Source of the DNA: JAJRZX01 sp964472295
GTDB lineage: Bacteria > Desulfobacterota > GWC2-55-46 > JADFVP01
Assembly: GCA_964472295.1 (NCBI GenBank)
Contig: CAYYJQ010000023.1
Coordinates: 1-29,487 of the forward strand
Direction of reading: 5' to 3'
Length of the DNA stretch: 29,487 nt
The translations under genes and the position numbers were made by a program. Below are positions 1-6,958 of the stretch, piece after piece; position 1 is the first letter of the stretch, and every line of letters begins with the position of its first letter. Below the pieces are notes generated by a model that saw only the letters and a list, made by a program, of their open reading frames with translations, did no database searches and had not been told where the DNA came from.

Positions 1-20
1 GTACGTACGGTGGTGTGGGA

Positions 21-45
21 GGACGGCGGGGGCAACCCCGCCTCC
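21..45 (+). other. GC-rich hairpin in the leader of the phage late region
   Basis: A 7-bp stem (GGCGGGG at 25-31, CCCCGCC at 36-42) closes a GCAA tetraloop. Three more pairs (GGA with TCC) form across a one-base bulge. No T-run follows, so it is not a normal intrinsic terminator. It may be the end of an upstream unit or an RNA structure in the leader of the packaging genes. Bases 1-184 show no other gene. Confidence 0.4.
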
Positions 46-65
46 TACCCGATCTCTAATAGCGG

Positions 66-132
66 GGGGGGTAGAATAATTAAGTCCTTTTTATCTTTAT
101 AAAACAAGTGAATAGAGCGAAGGGGGGTAGAA
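66..132 (+). repeat. Direct repeat GGGGGGTAGAA upstream of the terminase genes
   Basis: The 11-mer GGGGGGTAGAA occurs at 66-76 and again at 122-132. Both copies lie in A- and G-rich non-coding DNA just before the packaging genes. Repeats next to small-terminase genes can be packaging (pac/cos) recognition sites or regulator sites; which one applies here is inference only. Confidence 0.4.
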
Positions 133-184
133 AAAAAACACCATAGTGTATAGCGCGAAAAAAAAACATCAGGAGGTCGCAGCC

Positions 185-385
185 ATGAAAGAGATGTTTG
201 AACCCGGCAGAGGTGGTACCGATTCAATACCCACAGGTGGGCTCCATTGGTTCAGGCAGCATTGCTCAGGGAGAAACAGGGTCCTTCTGAGAGAACCTGA
301 GAGGTGTATTGAGTGCGGTCATGTCTATATAAGCCTCTACCCGCTCTCTAAGTGCGCGGACCATAGCGGACTTGAGGAGATATAA
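185..385 (+). CDS. Small zinc-ribbon-like protein, function unknown
   Basis: This 66-residue protein starts at the ATG at 185, behind a good AGGAGG site about 8 bases upstream. An in-frame start at 146 has no such site. The C-terminal half holds C-x2-C followed by a Cys and a His (CIECGH, then KCADH), a pattern that fits a small metal-binding knuckle. It ends 4 bases before the small-terminase gene, so it is probably co-transcribed with the packaging genes. Small zinc-finger or HNH-like proteins often sit beside terminases, but no HNH catalytic motif is visible here. I do not recognise the family. Confidence 0.6.
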   Translation: MKEMFEPGRGGTDSIPTGGLHWFRQHCSGRNRVLLREPERCIECGHVYISLYPLSKCADHSGLEEI

Positions 386-388
386 ACG

Positions 389-898
389 GTGTTGATAGAA
401 CTCGCCGAGGAAGCGCGAGGTCCCGGCCGGGCACCTTGCCCGGAAGCTGGCTTAACGAGACAGGATAACGGATTTCTTTCAAGTCTCGTTTCTCCTTCAG
501 ATGGTGCCGGGCACCCCGGAGATGGCGCCACTGAAGGCACGGGTAATGGTCGAAGGGGGAGGTTGGGAGGAAAAAAAGAGGAAGAACCGCTGTCCCTTAA
601 TAACCCTATTCTGGTCATTGAGGAGATTACGGGCGAGCACCGGCGGCTCTGGAGACTTATAAGCCGGAAACTGGAACTCGGTCTCAGGAAGAGAGACCCC
701 AAGAAGAGTATTGAACACCTCAAGGCGGTGAAACTTGCAGGAGACATCTTAAGTGTTGTGGTCAGGGGGCAGAGACAGGCATGGGGACTCGAGGCAATTG
801 AAGGGGGTCTCCCGCCCGATGATACAGAGGAGATTATCGAGGAGATGGCATGCCTTACGGCCCCATCAAGAACAGGCAAGGCTCTGGACCGAGGGTAA
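389..898 (+). CDS. Probable phage terminase small subunit
   Basis: The 169-residue protein starts at GTG 389 with GAGGAG about 9 bases upstream. Small terminase subunits bind the packaging site and load the large subunit. The middle and C-terminal part (residues about 70-150) is helical and charged, and contains AGDILSVVVRGQRQAWGLE. This resembles the C-terminal helix of many small terminases, where a pattern of the type 'L...RQA.GL' precedes an acidic tail. The N-terminal 65 residues are Gly/Pro-rich and show no clear helix-turn-helix. The main evidence is position: it directly precedes and overlaps the large terminase gene by 80 bases. The call is an inference from context plus weak similarity. 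Confidence 0.6.
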   Translation: MLIELAEEARGPGRAPCPEAGLTRQDNGFLSSLVSPSDGAGHPGDGATEGTGNGRRGRLGGKKEEEPLSLNNPILVIEEITGEHRRLWRLISRKLELGLRKRDPKKSIEHLKAVKLAGDILSVVVRGQRQAWGLEAIEGGLPPDDTEEIIEEMACLTAPSRTGKALDRG

Positions 899-2087
899 AC
901 GCTTTGCAGTCGTTACGGCTGGCAGACGCTCTGGAAAGACGGAACTCGCCAAGAGGCGGCTCGTCATTGCCCTGGCCGGGAAAAAACCATGGAAAGACGC
1001 GCGTTACTTTGCCGCGGCCCCTACGAAGGACCAGGCAAAGAGGGTCTTCTGGCAGGACCTTAAGGCCCTGGTGCCGCGTGGATGGGTGAAGAAGGTGTAC
1101 GAAGGAGACCTCTGCATAAAGACGCGCTTTTCGAGTGAACTCTGGGTGGTGGGCCTTGACAGGCCGCAGAGGATAGAGGGCATTGCCTGGGACGGAGGCG
1201 TGCTTGACGAGTACGCGGATATGAAGCCAATGGCCTGGAGCGAGAACATAAGGCCCGCGCTCGCCGATAGAAGCGGCTGGTGCTGGTTCATCGGCGTTCC
1301 CGACGGGTTCAACCACTTTAAGGACCTTGCAGACTACGCGCGCACAGGCGATGACCCGGACTGGGGTTTCTATCACTGGAACTCAAGCGACATCCTTCCG
1401 TCCGAAGAGATAGAGTCGGCGCGGCGCACACTCGACGCCCGTACCTTCCGTCAGGAGTTTGAGGCGAGTTTCGAGGGCGCCACAGGCAGGGTCTATTACG
1501 CGTACCAGGCCGAGAAGCACATGGATAGCAGTATAAGACTCGACCCTTTGCTCCCCATAATCCTTTCCTGCGACTTTAACGTGGACCCCTGCGTCTGGGT
1601 CCTTGCCCAGACCAATGGTAGAGAGGTCTTTGTATTTGACGAGATAGCGCTTCGAAATACCAACACCATTGAGATGGGGCGCGAGTTCTTAAGAAGGTAC
1701 GGAGGGCACAGGGGTGGCGTAATCGTCTACGGAGACTCGGCGGGCTCGGCCCGGAGCACCACGGGAAAGACGGACTACGTAATCCTATCTGAGCTTGGCC
1801 TTTCAAGGCAGAGGATAAGGCGCAGTAACCCGCCGGTTAAAGACAGGGTAAACGCCGTTAACAGTATGCTCGAGAACTCGCGTGAGGAACGGCGGCTCTT
1901 TCATCACCCAAGGTGCCTGTATCTGAAGAAAGACCTTGAGAGCGTTATCTGGACCGGGGACGGGGCGTCCATAGACAAATCAAACCATGAGCGCACCCAT
2001 GCCGCCGACGCCCTCGGGTACTACATAGAGTATGACTTTCCGCTACGCGCCACAAGGTTCGATCCGTCTATGAGATTTTACAAGTAG
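819..2087 (+). CDS. terL: Phage terminase large subunit (ATPase and nuclease)
   Basis: This 422-residue protein is the DNA-packaging motor that pumps phage DNA through the portal and cuts the concatemer. The N-terminal ATPase has Walker A AGRRSGKT at residues 34-41 and a Walker B-like VLDE ending at residues 130-131. The C-terminal RNase H-like nuclease has the three expected acidic residues: D252 in CDFN, D306 in YGDS and D397 in HAADALGYY. The start at ATG 819 is chosen because it keeps the strand before Walker A and has a G-rich site about 10 bases upstream. Earlier in-frame starts would lie deeper inside the small-terminase gene. Length is normal for the family. The portal gene follows after 47 bases. 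Confidence 0.95.
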   Translation: MIQRRLSRRWHALRPHQEQARLWTEGKRFAVVTAGRRSGKTELAKRRLVIALAGKKPWKDARYFAAAPTKDQAKRVFWQDLKALVPRGWVKKVYEGDLCIKTRFSSELWVVGLDRPQRIEGIAWDGGVLDEYADMKPMAWSENIRPALADRSGWCWFIGVPDGFNHFKDLADYARTGDDPDWGFYHWNSSDILPSEEIESARRTLDARTFRQEFEASFEGATGRVYYAYQAEKHMDSSIRLDPLLPIILSCDFNVDPCVWVLAQTNGREVFVFDEIALRNTNTIEMGREFLRRYGGHRGGVIVYGDSAGSARSTTGKTDYVILSELGLSRQRIRRSNPPVKDRVNAVNSMLENSREERRLFHHPRCLYLKKDLESVIWTGDGASIDKSNHERTHAADALGYYIEYDFPLRATRFDPSMRFYK

Positions 2088-2134
2088 GGTCCCTGCCTTA
2101 AGAGGGGCCGTCAAACAAAAAAAGAAGAGGTTAC

Positions 2135-3502
2135 GTGGTGACTTTAGAAGAGATTGAGAGGACACACCCGGACTACGATGCCTGGCTGAATGAATGGATC
2201 TTCTACATAAGGTCCTATCTTGGCGGCGCGCTCTACAAGAGGGCCGATTATCTCCTTCAGCACCCCTTTGAGAGTTCCGCCAACTACATGCGCCGTAAGG
2301 AGATTGCCTACTATTACAACTACTGCGGACCTATTGTGGATATATTCGTATCCCACCTCTTCAGAAAGGTAGCGCGCCGCGAGTACGGGACCCTCTCCAG
2401 GGACCCGCTCTTCAAGTCCTTTCTTAAAGACGCTGACCACGAGGGCTCAAGCTTTACTCAGTTCATGCGCGAAGCCCAGCGCTTTGCCTCGGTGTACGGC
2501 AGGGTCTCCATTGTGGTGGATAACCCATCAAGTTATGCCCTTACGCGAGCCGAGGCCATTGGCGATGATATTCGCCCCTACGTGAGCCTCATTACCCCTG
2601 AAAATCTCCTTGACTGGTCCTTTACGAGGCTGGCTTCAGGCAAGCCTGTCCTTGAGAGGGTGAAGATAAGGGAAGAAAAGAACAGGTACCGCATCTGGAC
2701 GCGCGACCTCTGGGAACTCTGGGAGGCCGAGCCAGAGTCCGGCGAGGTGAGCCTCAAGGGGTTTGGCGAGCATAATCTTGGCGTTGTGCCTGTTGTAACC
2801 CTTTACAACAAGCGTTCAGGTATGCGGATGATAGGCGCTTCGGACCTTCAGGACATAGCGGACATAAACAAGAACATCTACTACCTCTGTAGCGACGCCA
2901 AGGAGATTATCGAGAACACGGCCTTTCCCATGCTCGCCATGCCATATTCCAAGGGCGCCGGCGAAGAGGAAAAGGAAATAGGCCCGCGTAATATCCTCCA
3001 GTTCGACCCCGCGGAGCCAAATGCCCGGCCCTGCTGGCTCGAGGCCCCGCATTCTTCACTTACGGAGATACGCGAATGGGTGCGCCAGGACATTGCCGAG
3101 ATTATGAGGATAGCTAAACTCGGCGGGGTGAAGTCTTCCGAGGATTTTTCAAGGGTCCGCTCTGGTGTTGCCATAGAGCTCGAGTACCAGCAACTCTACG
3201 CCACTCTCAGCGAGAAGGCCGATAACATCGAGCAGGCAGAGGCGAGCGTCCTTGACCTCTGGGCCAGGTGGTATGGCGGGCGTTTTGACGGGGCTGTGGA
3301 CTACCCCGATGACTTCTCGGTGCGGGACATGGCCCGTGACCTCGATAACGCCATAAAGGCCCAGTCAGCGGTAGTGGATTCGGCGACCTTCAGAAAGGAA
3401 CTCCAGAAGAAGATAGCCAGCACCGTGCTCCCCAAGATGGACGAGGATACAAGGGCCGTGGTCGTCAGGGAGATAGAAAAGGGCGGAGCCAGCGCTTCAT
3501 AA
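2135..3502 (+). CDS. Phage portal protein
   Basis: The 455-residue protein follows the large terminase and precedes the head genes, which is the portal position. Portals form the dodecameric ring at one head vertex through which DNA passes. The sequence looks like the DUF4055-type portal group: an N-terminal segment with NYMRRKEIAYYYNYCGPIVD, a central region with a PYVSLITPENLLDW motif, then the helical C-terminal part with SGVAIELEYQQLYATLSEKA. There are two adjacent GTG codons at 2135 and 2138, either of which could be the start. AAGAAGAGG at 2122-2130 is the likely ribosome site. The family assignment is from motif memory and context, not from a search. Confidence 0.85.
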   Translation: MVTLEEIERTHPDYDAWLNEWIFYIRSYLGGALYKRADYLLQHPFESSANYMRRKEIAYYYNYCGPIVDIFVSHLFRKVARREYGTLSRDPLFKSFLKDADHEGSSFTQFMREAQRFASVYGRVSIVVDNPSSYALTRAEAIGDDIRPYVSLITPENLLDWSFTRLASGKPVLERVKIREEKNRYRIWTRDLWELWEAEPESGEVSLKGFGEHNLGVVPVVTLYNKRSGMRMIGASDLQDIADINKNIYYLCSDAKEIIENTAFPMLAMPYSKGAGEEEKEIGPRNILQFDPAEPNARPCWLEAPHSSLTEIREWVRQDIAEIMRIAKLGGVKSSEDFSRVRSGVAIELEYQQLYATLSEKADNIEQAEASVLDLWARWYGGRFDGAVDYPDDFSVRDMARDLDNAIKAQSAVVDSATFRKELQKKIASTVLPKMDEDTRAVVVREIEKGGASAS

Positions 3503-3516
3503 GAGAGGAGAACCGC

Positions 3517-3798
3517 ATGAGCGTGACAATGAATAATACATACATTGACAGAGATGCCTTCAATACAGCGAGGAAACTCTCCGCCTCCCATGGTATAGAG
3601 TTTTCCGAGGCCTACAGGATTACCAGTACTATCTGGGACGAGGCCCGACGGGCCATACTTACTGCCATTGACAAAGAGGACTGGCAAAAACTCTCATTCA
3701 GCGAGCGGTCCAGTGTTTGTCAGTCGGTTGTAAGGGCACTGCTTGACAGGAAGAAGACGCTCGGATTCCTGAGCGGGGCAACGAAGTCGTTGCTCTAA
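3517..3798 (+). CDS. Small hypothetical phage protein between portal and scaffold
   Basis: The 93-residue protein has a start ATG at 3517 behind AGAGAGGAG. It is mostly helical and mildly charged, with no cysteine cluster, signal peptide or membrane segment. It lies 14 bases after the portal stop. Proteins in this slot can be head-assembly factors, but there is no motif to support a function. Codon use matches the neighbours, so the gene looks real. Confidence 0.7.
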   Translation: MSVTMNNTYIDRDAFNTARKLSASHGIEFSEAYRITSTIWDEARRAILTAIDKEDWQKLSFSERSSVCQSVVRALLDRKKTLGFLSGATKSLL

Positions 3799-3846
3799 GA
3801 CTGCCCTTTGCCGCACCTCTACCCCGGGGCGCGGCCTGTGAGAGTT

Positions 3847-3879
3847 CACGGCAGGATTGCCCCCTTTTTATTTTGGGGG
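3847..3879 (+). promoter_or_regulatory. Hairpins before the scaffold gene
   Basis: The motif CACGGCAGG starts at 3847 and forms a small GGCA/TGCC stem. It is followed directly by a second hairpin, CCCCC (3860-3864) and GGGGG (3875-3879) around a T-rich 10-base loop. They sit between the small protein gene and the scaffold gene. They may tune the relative amounts of head proteins by RNA stability or partial termination; this is inference. Confidence 0.35.
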
Positions 3880-3913
3880 TCATGACGGGGGAAAAGACAT
3901 GAGGAGGAGTTTC

Positions 3914-4591
3914 ATGCAGAGTACTGAGACGAATATGCCGGAAAACAGCGAGGCCAGGGGGAGTGGTTCAGATGGTTCCACGGGCAGGGTGGCCTTCACG
4001 CCCGAGCAACAGCGAAGGGTGCAGGAACTCATTGACGAGTCCTACAGAAAGGCCTTTCAAAAGGCCCAGCGGACACGCGGAGCCTCTGAGGATGTCGACG
4101 GGTTGAGGCGCGAGATAGAGGGCCTCAAGGAGGAGAAGAAGAGACTCGCTCTTCTTAAGGCTGTCTCCAGGTACAACGTCGTGGACGGCGAGGAGATAGT
4201 AAAACTCCTTGAAGACAGGGTAAGGATGGATGAAGAGGGGCACGTGGTGGTCGTCAATTCCTCGGGCTCGGCAAAGATAAACGACGCCGGGTACCCCGTT
4301 GGAATGGACGAGTTTCTCTCAAACTGGCTTAGCGAGAGACCCCATCACCTCCGTTCCACGGCATCGCCCGGCGCGGGCTCCACTGGCGCGGGTTTTGGCC
4401 ACGCCGCGGTTGGCCGCCCGAGCCTTGCCGACCCCTCGGCATGGAAGACCATGGCACGTGAAGACCTTGACAGGATTCTCCGCGAGGGCATAAACATTCA
4501 CGGTTCCGCCGGGCAGGTATACAGGTTCAGGGACGTTAAGAACCCCTTTCTCGACGCGAGAAAGAGGCGCTTTGGCGCTTCTCAAGGGTAA
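3914..4591 (+). CDS. Probable head scaffolding protein
   Basis: This 225-residue, highly charged protein lies just before the major capsid gene. The middle (about residues 30-80) is a predicted coiled coil rich in Glu, Lys and Arg (DGLRREIEGLKEEKKRLALL). The C-terminal third is Gly/Ala/Ser-rich and then basic (LDARKRRFGASQG). Acidic or coiled-coil scaffold with a basic C-terminal capsid-binding tail is typical for phage scaffolds such as the GP20/DUF4355 type. Start ATG 3914 is preferred because AGGAGG at 3902-3907 is correctly spaced; the ATG at 3899 overlaps that site. No Ser or Cys protease motif is visible. The call depends on position and composition. Confidence 0.65.
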   Translation: MQSTETNMPENSEARGSGSDGSTGRVAFTPEQQRRVQELIDESYRKAFQKAQRTRGASEDVDGLRREIEGLKEEKKRLALLKAVSRYNVVDGEEIVKLLEDRVRMDEEGHVVVVNSSGSAKINDAGYPVGMDEFLSNWLSERPHHLRSTASPGAGSTGAGFGHAAVGRPSLADPSAWKTMAREDLDRILREGINIHGSAGQVYRFRDVKNPFLDARKRRFGASQG

Positions 4592-4594
4592 CCC

Positions 4595-4607
4595 CACGGC
4601 AGGTTGC
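4595..4607 (+). promoter_or_regulatory. CACGGCAGG hairpin before the capsid gene
   Basis: CGGCA, loop GGT, TGCCG form a 5-bp stem within the motif CACGGCAGG. The same 9-mer occurs before the scaffold gene at 3847 and after the holin gene at 21508, each time between genes. The copies at 3847 and 4595 bracket the scaffold gene. Role unknown. Confidence 0.3.
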
Positions 4608-4662
4608 CGGCCTGTAAGTTGAAGTATTTGGAGTTGTTTTGTTTTTTCAAGGAGGTTAAGAG

Positions 4663-5526
4663 ATGGCAAATGAAGTAACCTCGGCAGCGCTCAGCGCGGG
4701 CGAGCTCATAGCCGCTGAAATTGTCTCAAGGCTCGTAATAGACGCGGCCTACGCCGATTCCGTAATGCCGCCCCTTGTGCGCCTTGCGGACATAAGCGGA
4801 GACAGCACCCTTACGGTGGATTTCCCCAAGTGGCCCATGCTTGCCGCCGCTGACCTCACAGAGGCCACGGACATGAGCAATACAGCCGTGAACACCACCT
4901 CCACGAGCATCACCGCCGACGAGGCCGGCATCATGATTACGGTGACGGATATGCTCCTTAATAGTTCCGTGCTTGGAGGGCTCGAGCCCTATGCCGCGGA
5001 GCTGGGTAAATCCCTTGCCGGCAAGATAGACAGCGATCTGCTCTTCGCCGCGTCGAGTTTCACCAATGCCGTTGGCACATCGGGTGCTCCAATTACAGAG
5101 GCCGATTTTCTCCAGGCCCTCTATACATTGGAACTTGGCAACGCCAAGGGGCCCTTTGTGGCGGTCCTTCACCCCATACAGGTCCATGGCCTTAGGACGG
5201 CCCTTGCGGCCACCACGGGCGCTGTCTGGGGCGGAGCCTCGGCCCCTGCAAGTGACATCGGGGCCATGGCGAGCCTCTACGGCGTGGACATATTCCAGTC
5301 CACTAACTGCGCCTCTGTCAATCTCAACGTTGACAGGCAGGGCGTGATGATGCCCATGGGCAACCAGTCGGGCCTTGCCTTTGTCCTCAAGACCGGGGCA
5401 AAGACAGAGCTCCAGAGAGACGCCTCGCTCCGCGCGACAGAGATAGTCGTAACCGCGGTCTATGGCCACGGCTGCGTGGATACCGCCGCCGGCGGCGGGG
5501 TAAAGATAATAACGGTTCACGAGTAG
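4663..5526 (+). CDS. Phage major capsid protein
   Basis: The 287-residue protein has a strong ribosome site (AAGGAGG, about 8 bases before the ATG), as expected for the most abundant virion protein. It is Ala/Thr/Ser-rich, with no membrane segment and few charged clusters. It carries features typical of HK97-fold coats: an N-terminal helix with an ALSAGELIAAEIVSRLV-like run, a central ELGKSLAGKIDSDLLFA helix and a late segment ATEIVVTAVYGHGCVDT. It directly follows the scaffold gene and is followed by a stable hairpin. Length is usual for small HK97-like coats. I cannot name the exact subfamily without a profile search. Confidence 0.85.
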   Translation: MANEVTSAALSAGELIAAEIVSRLVIDAAYADSVMPPLVRLADISGDSTLTVDFPKWPMLAAADLTEATDMSNTAVNTTSTSITADEAGIMITVTDMLLNSSVLGGLEPYAAELGKSLAGKIDSDLLFAASSFTNAVGTSGAPITEADFLQALYTLELGNAKGPFVAVLHPIQVHGLRTALAATTGAVWGGASAPASDIGAMASLYGVDIFQSTNCASVNLNVDRQGVMMPMGNQSGLAFVLKTGAKTELQRDASLRATEIVVTAVYGHGCVDTAAGGGVKIITVHE

Positions 5527-5553
5527 GACTGATCCCTATACGGAACCAGTGGC

Positions 5554-5572
5554 GAGGGGCCAAAAGCCCCTC
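5554..5572 (+). terminator. Strong hairpin after the capsid gene, without T-run
   Basis: GAGGGGC (5554-5560) and GCCCCTC (5566-5572) form a perfect 7-bp stem around CAAAA, 28 bases after the capsid stop. The lack of a T-run argues against full intrinsic termination. It more likely protects or attenuates the capsid mRNA so that capsid is made in excess. The hairpin also argues that the next gene starts after it, at 5609. Confidence 0.5.
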
Positions 5573-5608
5573 CCACACCCTTATTATTTCCAAACCGTGG
5601 AGTTGGAT

Positions 5609-6106
5609 ATGGCCGGAACTGCCTTACCGCGTAAAGATGGTTTTTATCACCTTGCCGCAGACCTTCGCGGCGGCATAGCCTGGCAGGGCGAACTCCTCCG
5701 TGATTTCTGGATGTGGAACAGGCAGTACACGGAGTATAGGGGCGGAGTTCGTCTTATTCAGACAGTAAGGGTTACTGACTTGAAGGAGGCGGCAATACGT
5801 TACTGGCGCGACAGATGGGTGCCCCTTAAACCCGTGGATGAAGACCTCCTCCGGCGCATGGAAGCCTGTCTCAGGGCCCATCGTGGCCTCAGGGACGCTG
5901 GCGTAAGGTTTCCTGATACTGAGTTTCTCACCATGCCTGAGCCCATACCAGAAGAGTCTCTTGGCGGCGAGGTGAGGGCGTACATGGGTCTTCCAAGGAC
6001 AGAGGGGAAGAAGAGACCTCTTCAAAGGTCAGGGCCTGGTAAGAGGGCCATGGCCGCTTACAAAAAATCAAAGAACGAGGTAAGAGATGGAGACGTGGTT
6101 TCATAG
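5609..6106 (+). CDS. Hypothetical phage head/neck region protein
   Basis: The 165-residue protein is rich in Arg, Trp and Tyr in its first half (WQGELLRDFWMWNRQYTEYRGG) and has a Lys/Arg-rich tail. No family is recognised. The position after the capsid gene suggests a head-tail joining or decoration role, but nothing in the sequence proves it. Start ATG 5609 is chosen because it lies behind the post-capsid hairpin and has a weak GGAG site. A GTG at 5549 would add 20 residues and put the hairpin inside the coding region. The end overlaps the next gene by 20 bases. Confidence 0.65.
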   Translation: MAGTALPRKDGFYHLAADLRGGIAWQGELLRDFWMWNRQYTEYRGGVRLIQTVRVTDLKEAAIRYWRDRWVPLKPVDEDLLRRMEACLRAHRGLRDAGVRFPDTEFLTMPEPIPEESLGGEVRAYMGLPRTEGKKRPLQRSGPGKRAMAAYKKSKNEVRDGDVVS

Positions 6107-6272
6107 CGGCACCTTCATGAAGGACGGAACGCCCATTACCATAGTTGCAAGGAGCGAGTTCGAGATAGAGGAGTGCCTCAGGCAGGGCCTCAGGCCCCTT
6201 GAGGAGAAAAAGAAAGATAAAAAAAGGCCTGCCCCAAGGGCCGCCAAAAAGGCGGGTACAGGAAAAAAATAG
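6087..6272 (+). CDS. Small basic phage protein
   Basis: The 61-residue protein has a folded-looking N-terminal half, with a TPITIVARSEFEIEECLRQG segment. Its tail is made almost only of Lys, Arg, Ala and Pro (from about residue 40). The start ATG overlaps the end of the previous gene, with GAGG about 7 bases upstream, so translation is probably coupled. The basic tail suggests contact with DNA or an acidic partner. Function unknown. Confidence 0.65.
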   Translation: METWFHSGTFMKDGTPITIVARSEFEIEECLRQGLRPLEEKKKDKKRPAPRAAKKAGTGKK

Positions 6273-6335
6273 GCCTCCCTAATGTCCATGCCTTGATGGA
6301 TGGGTTGAGATTGGCGCGAGAAGCGGGGGTGAAGC

Positions 6336-6488
6336 ATGAAGGAGAGAAAGGCCATAGAGAGGGTCATTACACGGGTATGCAGACACGTTGAACGCGAAAC
6401 AGGCAGGGCCCCCGAGGGCAAGACCTTGAGAGATATAGAGAAGAAGGTTCGCCGCGGGGCGGTCCTTCTGGAAAAGAAGAAGGCCTGA
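6336..6488 (+). CDS. Very small basic protein (50 residues)
   Basis: A short open frame starts at ATG 6336 after a G-rich site (GGGGGTGAAGC) and ends at TGA 6486-6488. The product begins MKERKAIERVITRVCRH and ends in VLLEKKKA. It is highly charged, with a predicted single long helix. Codon use (AGG, GCC, AAG) fits the neighbours, and it fills an otherwise empty 290-base gap between two genes. It could be a small neck or regulatory protein. No homologue is recognised. Confidence 0.5.
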   Translation: MKERKAIERVITRVCRHVERETGRAPEGKTLRDIEKKVRRGAVLLEKKKA

Positions 6489-6561
6489 GCAAAGGCGTGA
6501 TAGGTCCCTTTATCGGGGTTATCAAGGCCCCTAAAAACATACACAAGCAAGGAGAAGAGAG

Positions 6562-6954
6562 ATGAGTTTTTCAGATTATCTTGAGAACAAAGTGCTCGAC
6601 CATGTGTTTGGCAAGACGGCCTATACAATGCCCACTGTGTACGTGGGTCTCTCAACGGCGGACCCTCTCGATTCGGGCGCGGGCCTTGCCGAGCCCACGG
6701 GAGGCGCCTATGCCCGTGTGGCCACAACGGGAGCGGACTGGAATGCCGCGGCGGCAGGGGCCATAAGCAACGCCAATGCCCTGACTTTCGCGCAGGCGAC
6801 TGGTTCCTGGGGCACGGTTACTCACTTCGCGCTCTTTGACGCGGCTACGCTTGGCAATATGCTGGCCTCCGGCGCCCTTACTACGGCCAAGGCCGTTGGT
6901 AGCGGAGACACGGTGAAGTTCGACATAGGTCAACTCTCAGCGACACTGAACTAA
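6562..6954 (+). CDS. Phage tail-fibre-like structural protein
   Basis: The 130-residue protein belongs to a common small phage structural family, often labelled tail fibre protein. Its hallmarks are the N-terminal LENKVLDHVFGKTAYT, the YVGLSTADP motif, a GGAYARV segment and a C-terminal half with WGTVTHFALFDAATLGNMLA followed by a GDTVKFDIGQL strand. It is beta-rich and lacks charged clusters. A clear AGGAGAAGAG site precedes the ATG. It is followed after 4 bases by the giant fibre gene, and the two are probably translated together. The exact virion location of this family is not settled. Confidence 0.8.
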   Translation: MSFSDYLENKVLDHVFGKTAYTMPTVYVGLSTADPLDSGAGLAEPTGGAYARVATTGADWNAAAAGAISNANALTFAQATGSWGTVTHFALFDAATLGNMLASGALTTAKAVGSGDTVKFDIGQLSATLN

Positions 6955-6958
6955 TTTA

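Noticed and set aside
98..103. TATAAA as a promoter for the phage late genes
   Set aside because: No acceptable -35 box at 16-18 bases upstream; AT-rich DNA gives such matches by chance.
4726..5520. Long minus-strand open frame opposite the capsid gene
   Set aside because: It is a mirror of the codon pattern of the capsid gene; it has odd composition and no ribosome site.
5549..5608. GTG start at 5549 for the gene after the capsid
   Set aside because: It would place the strong post-capsid hairpin inside the coding region and has no good ribosome site. It cannot be fully excluded.
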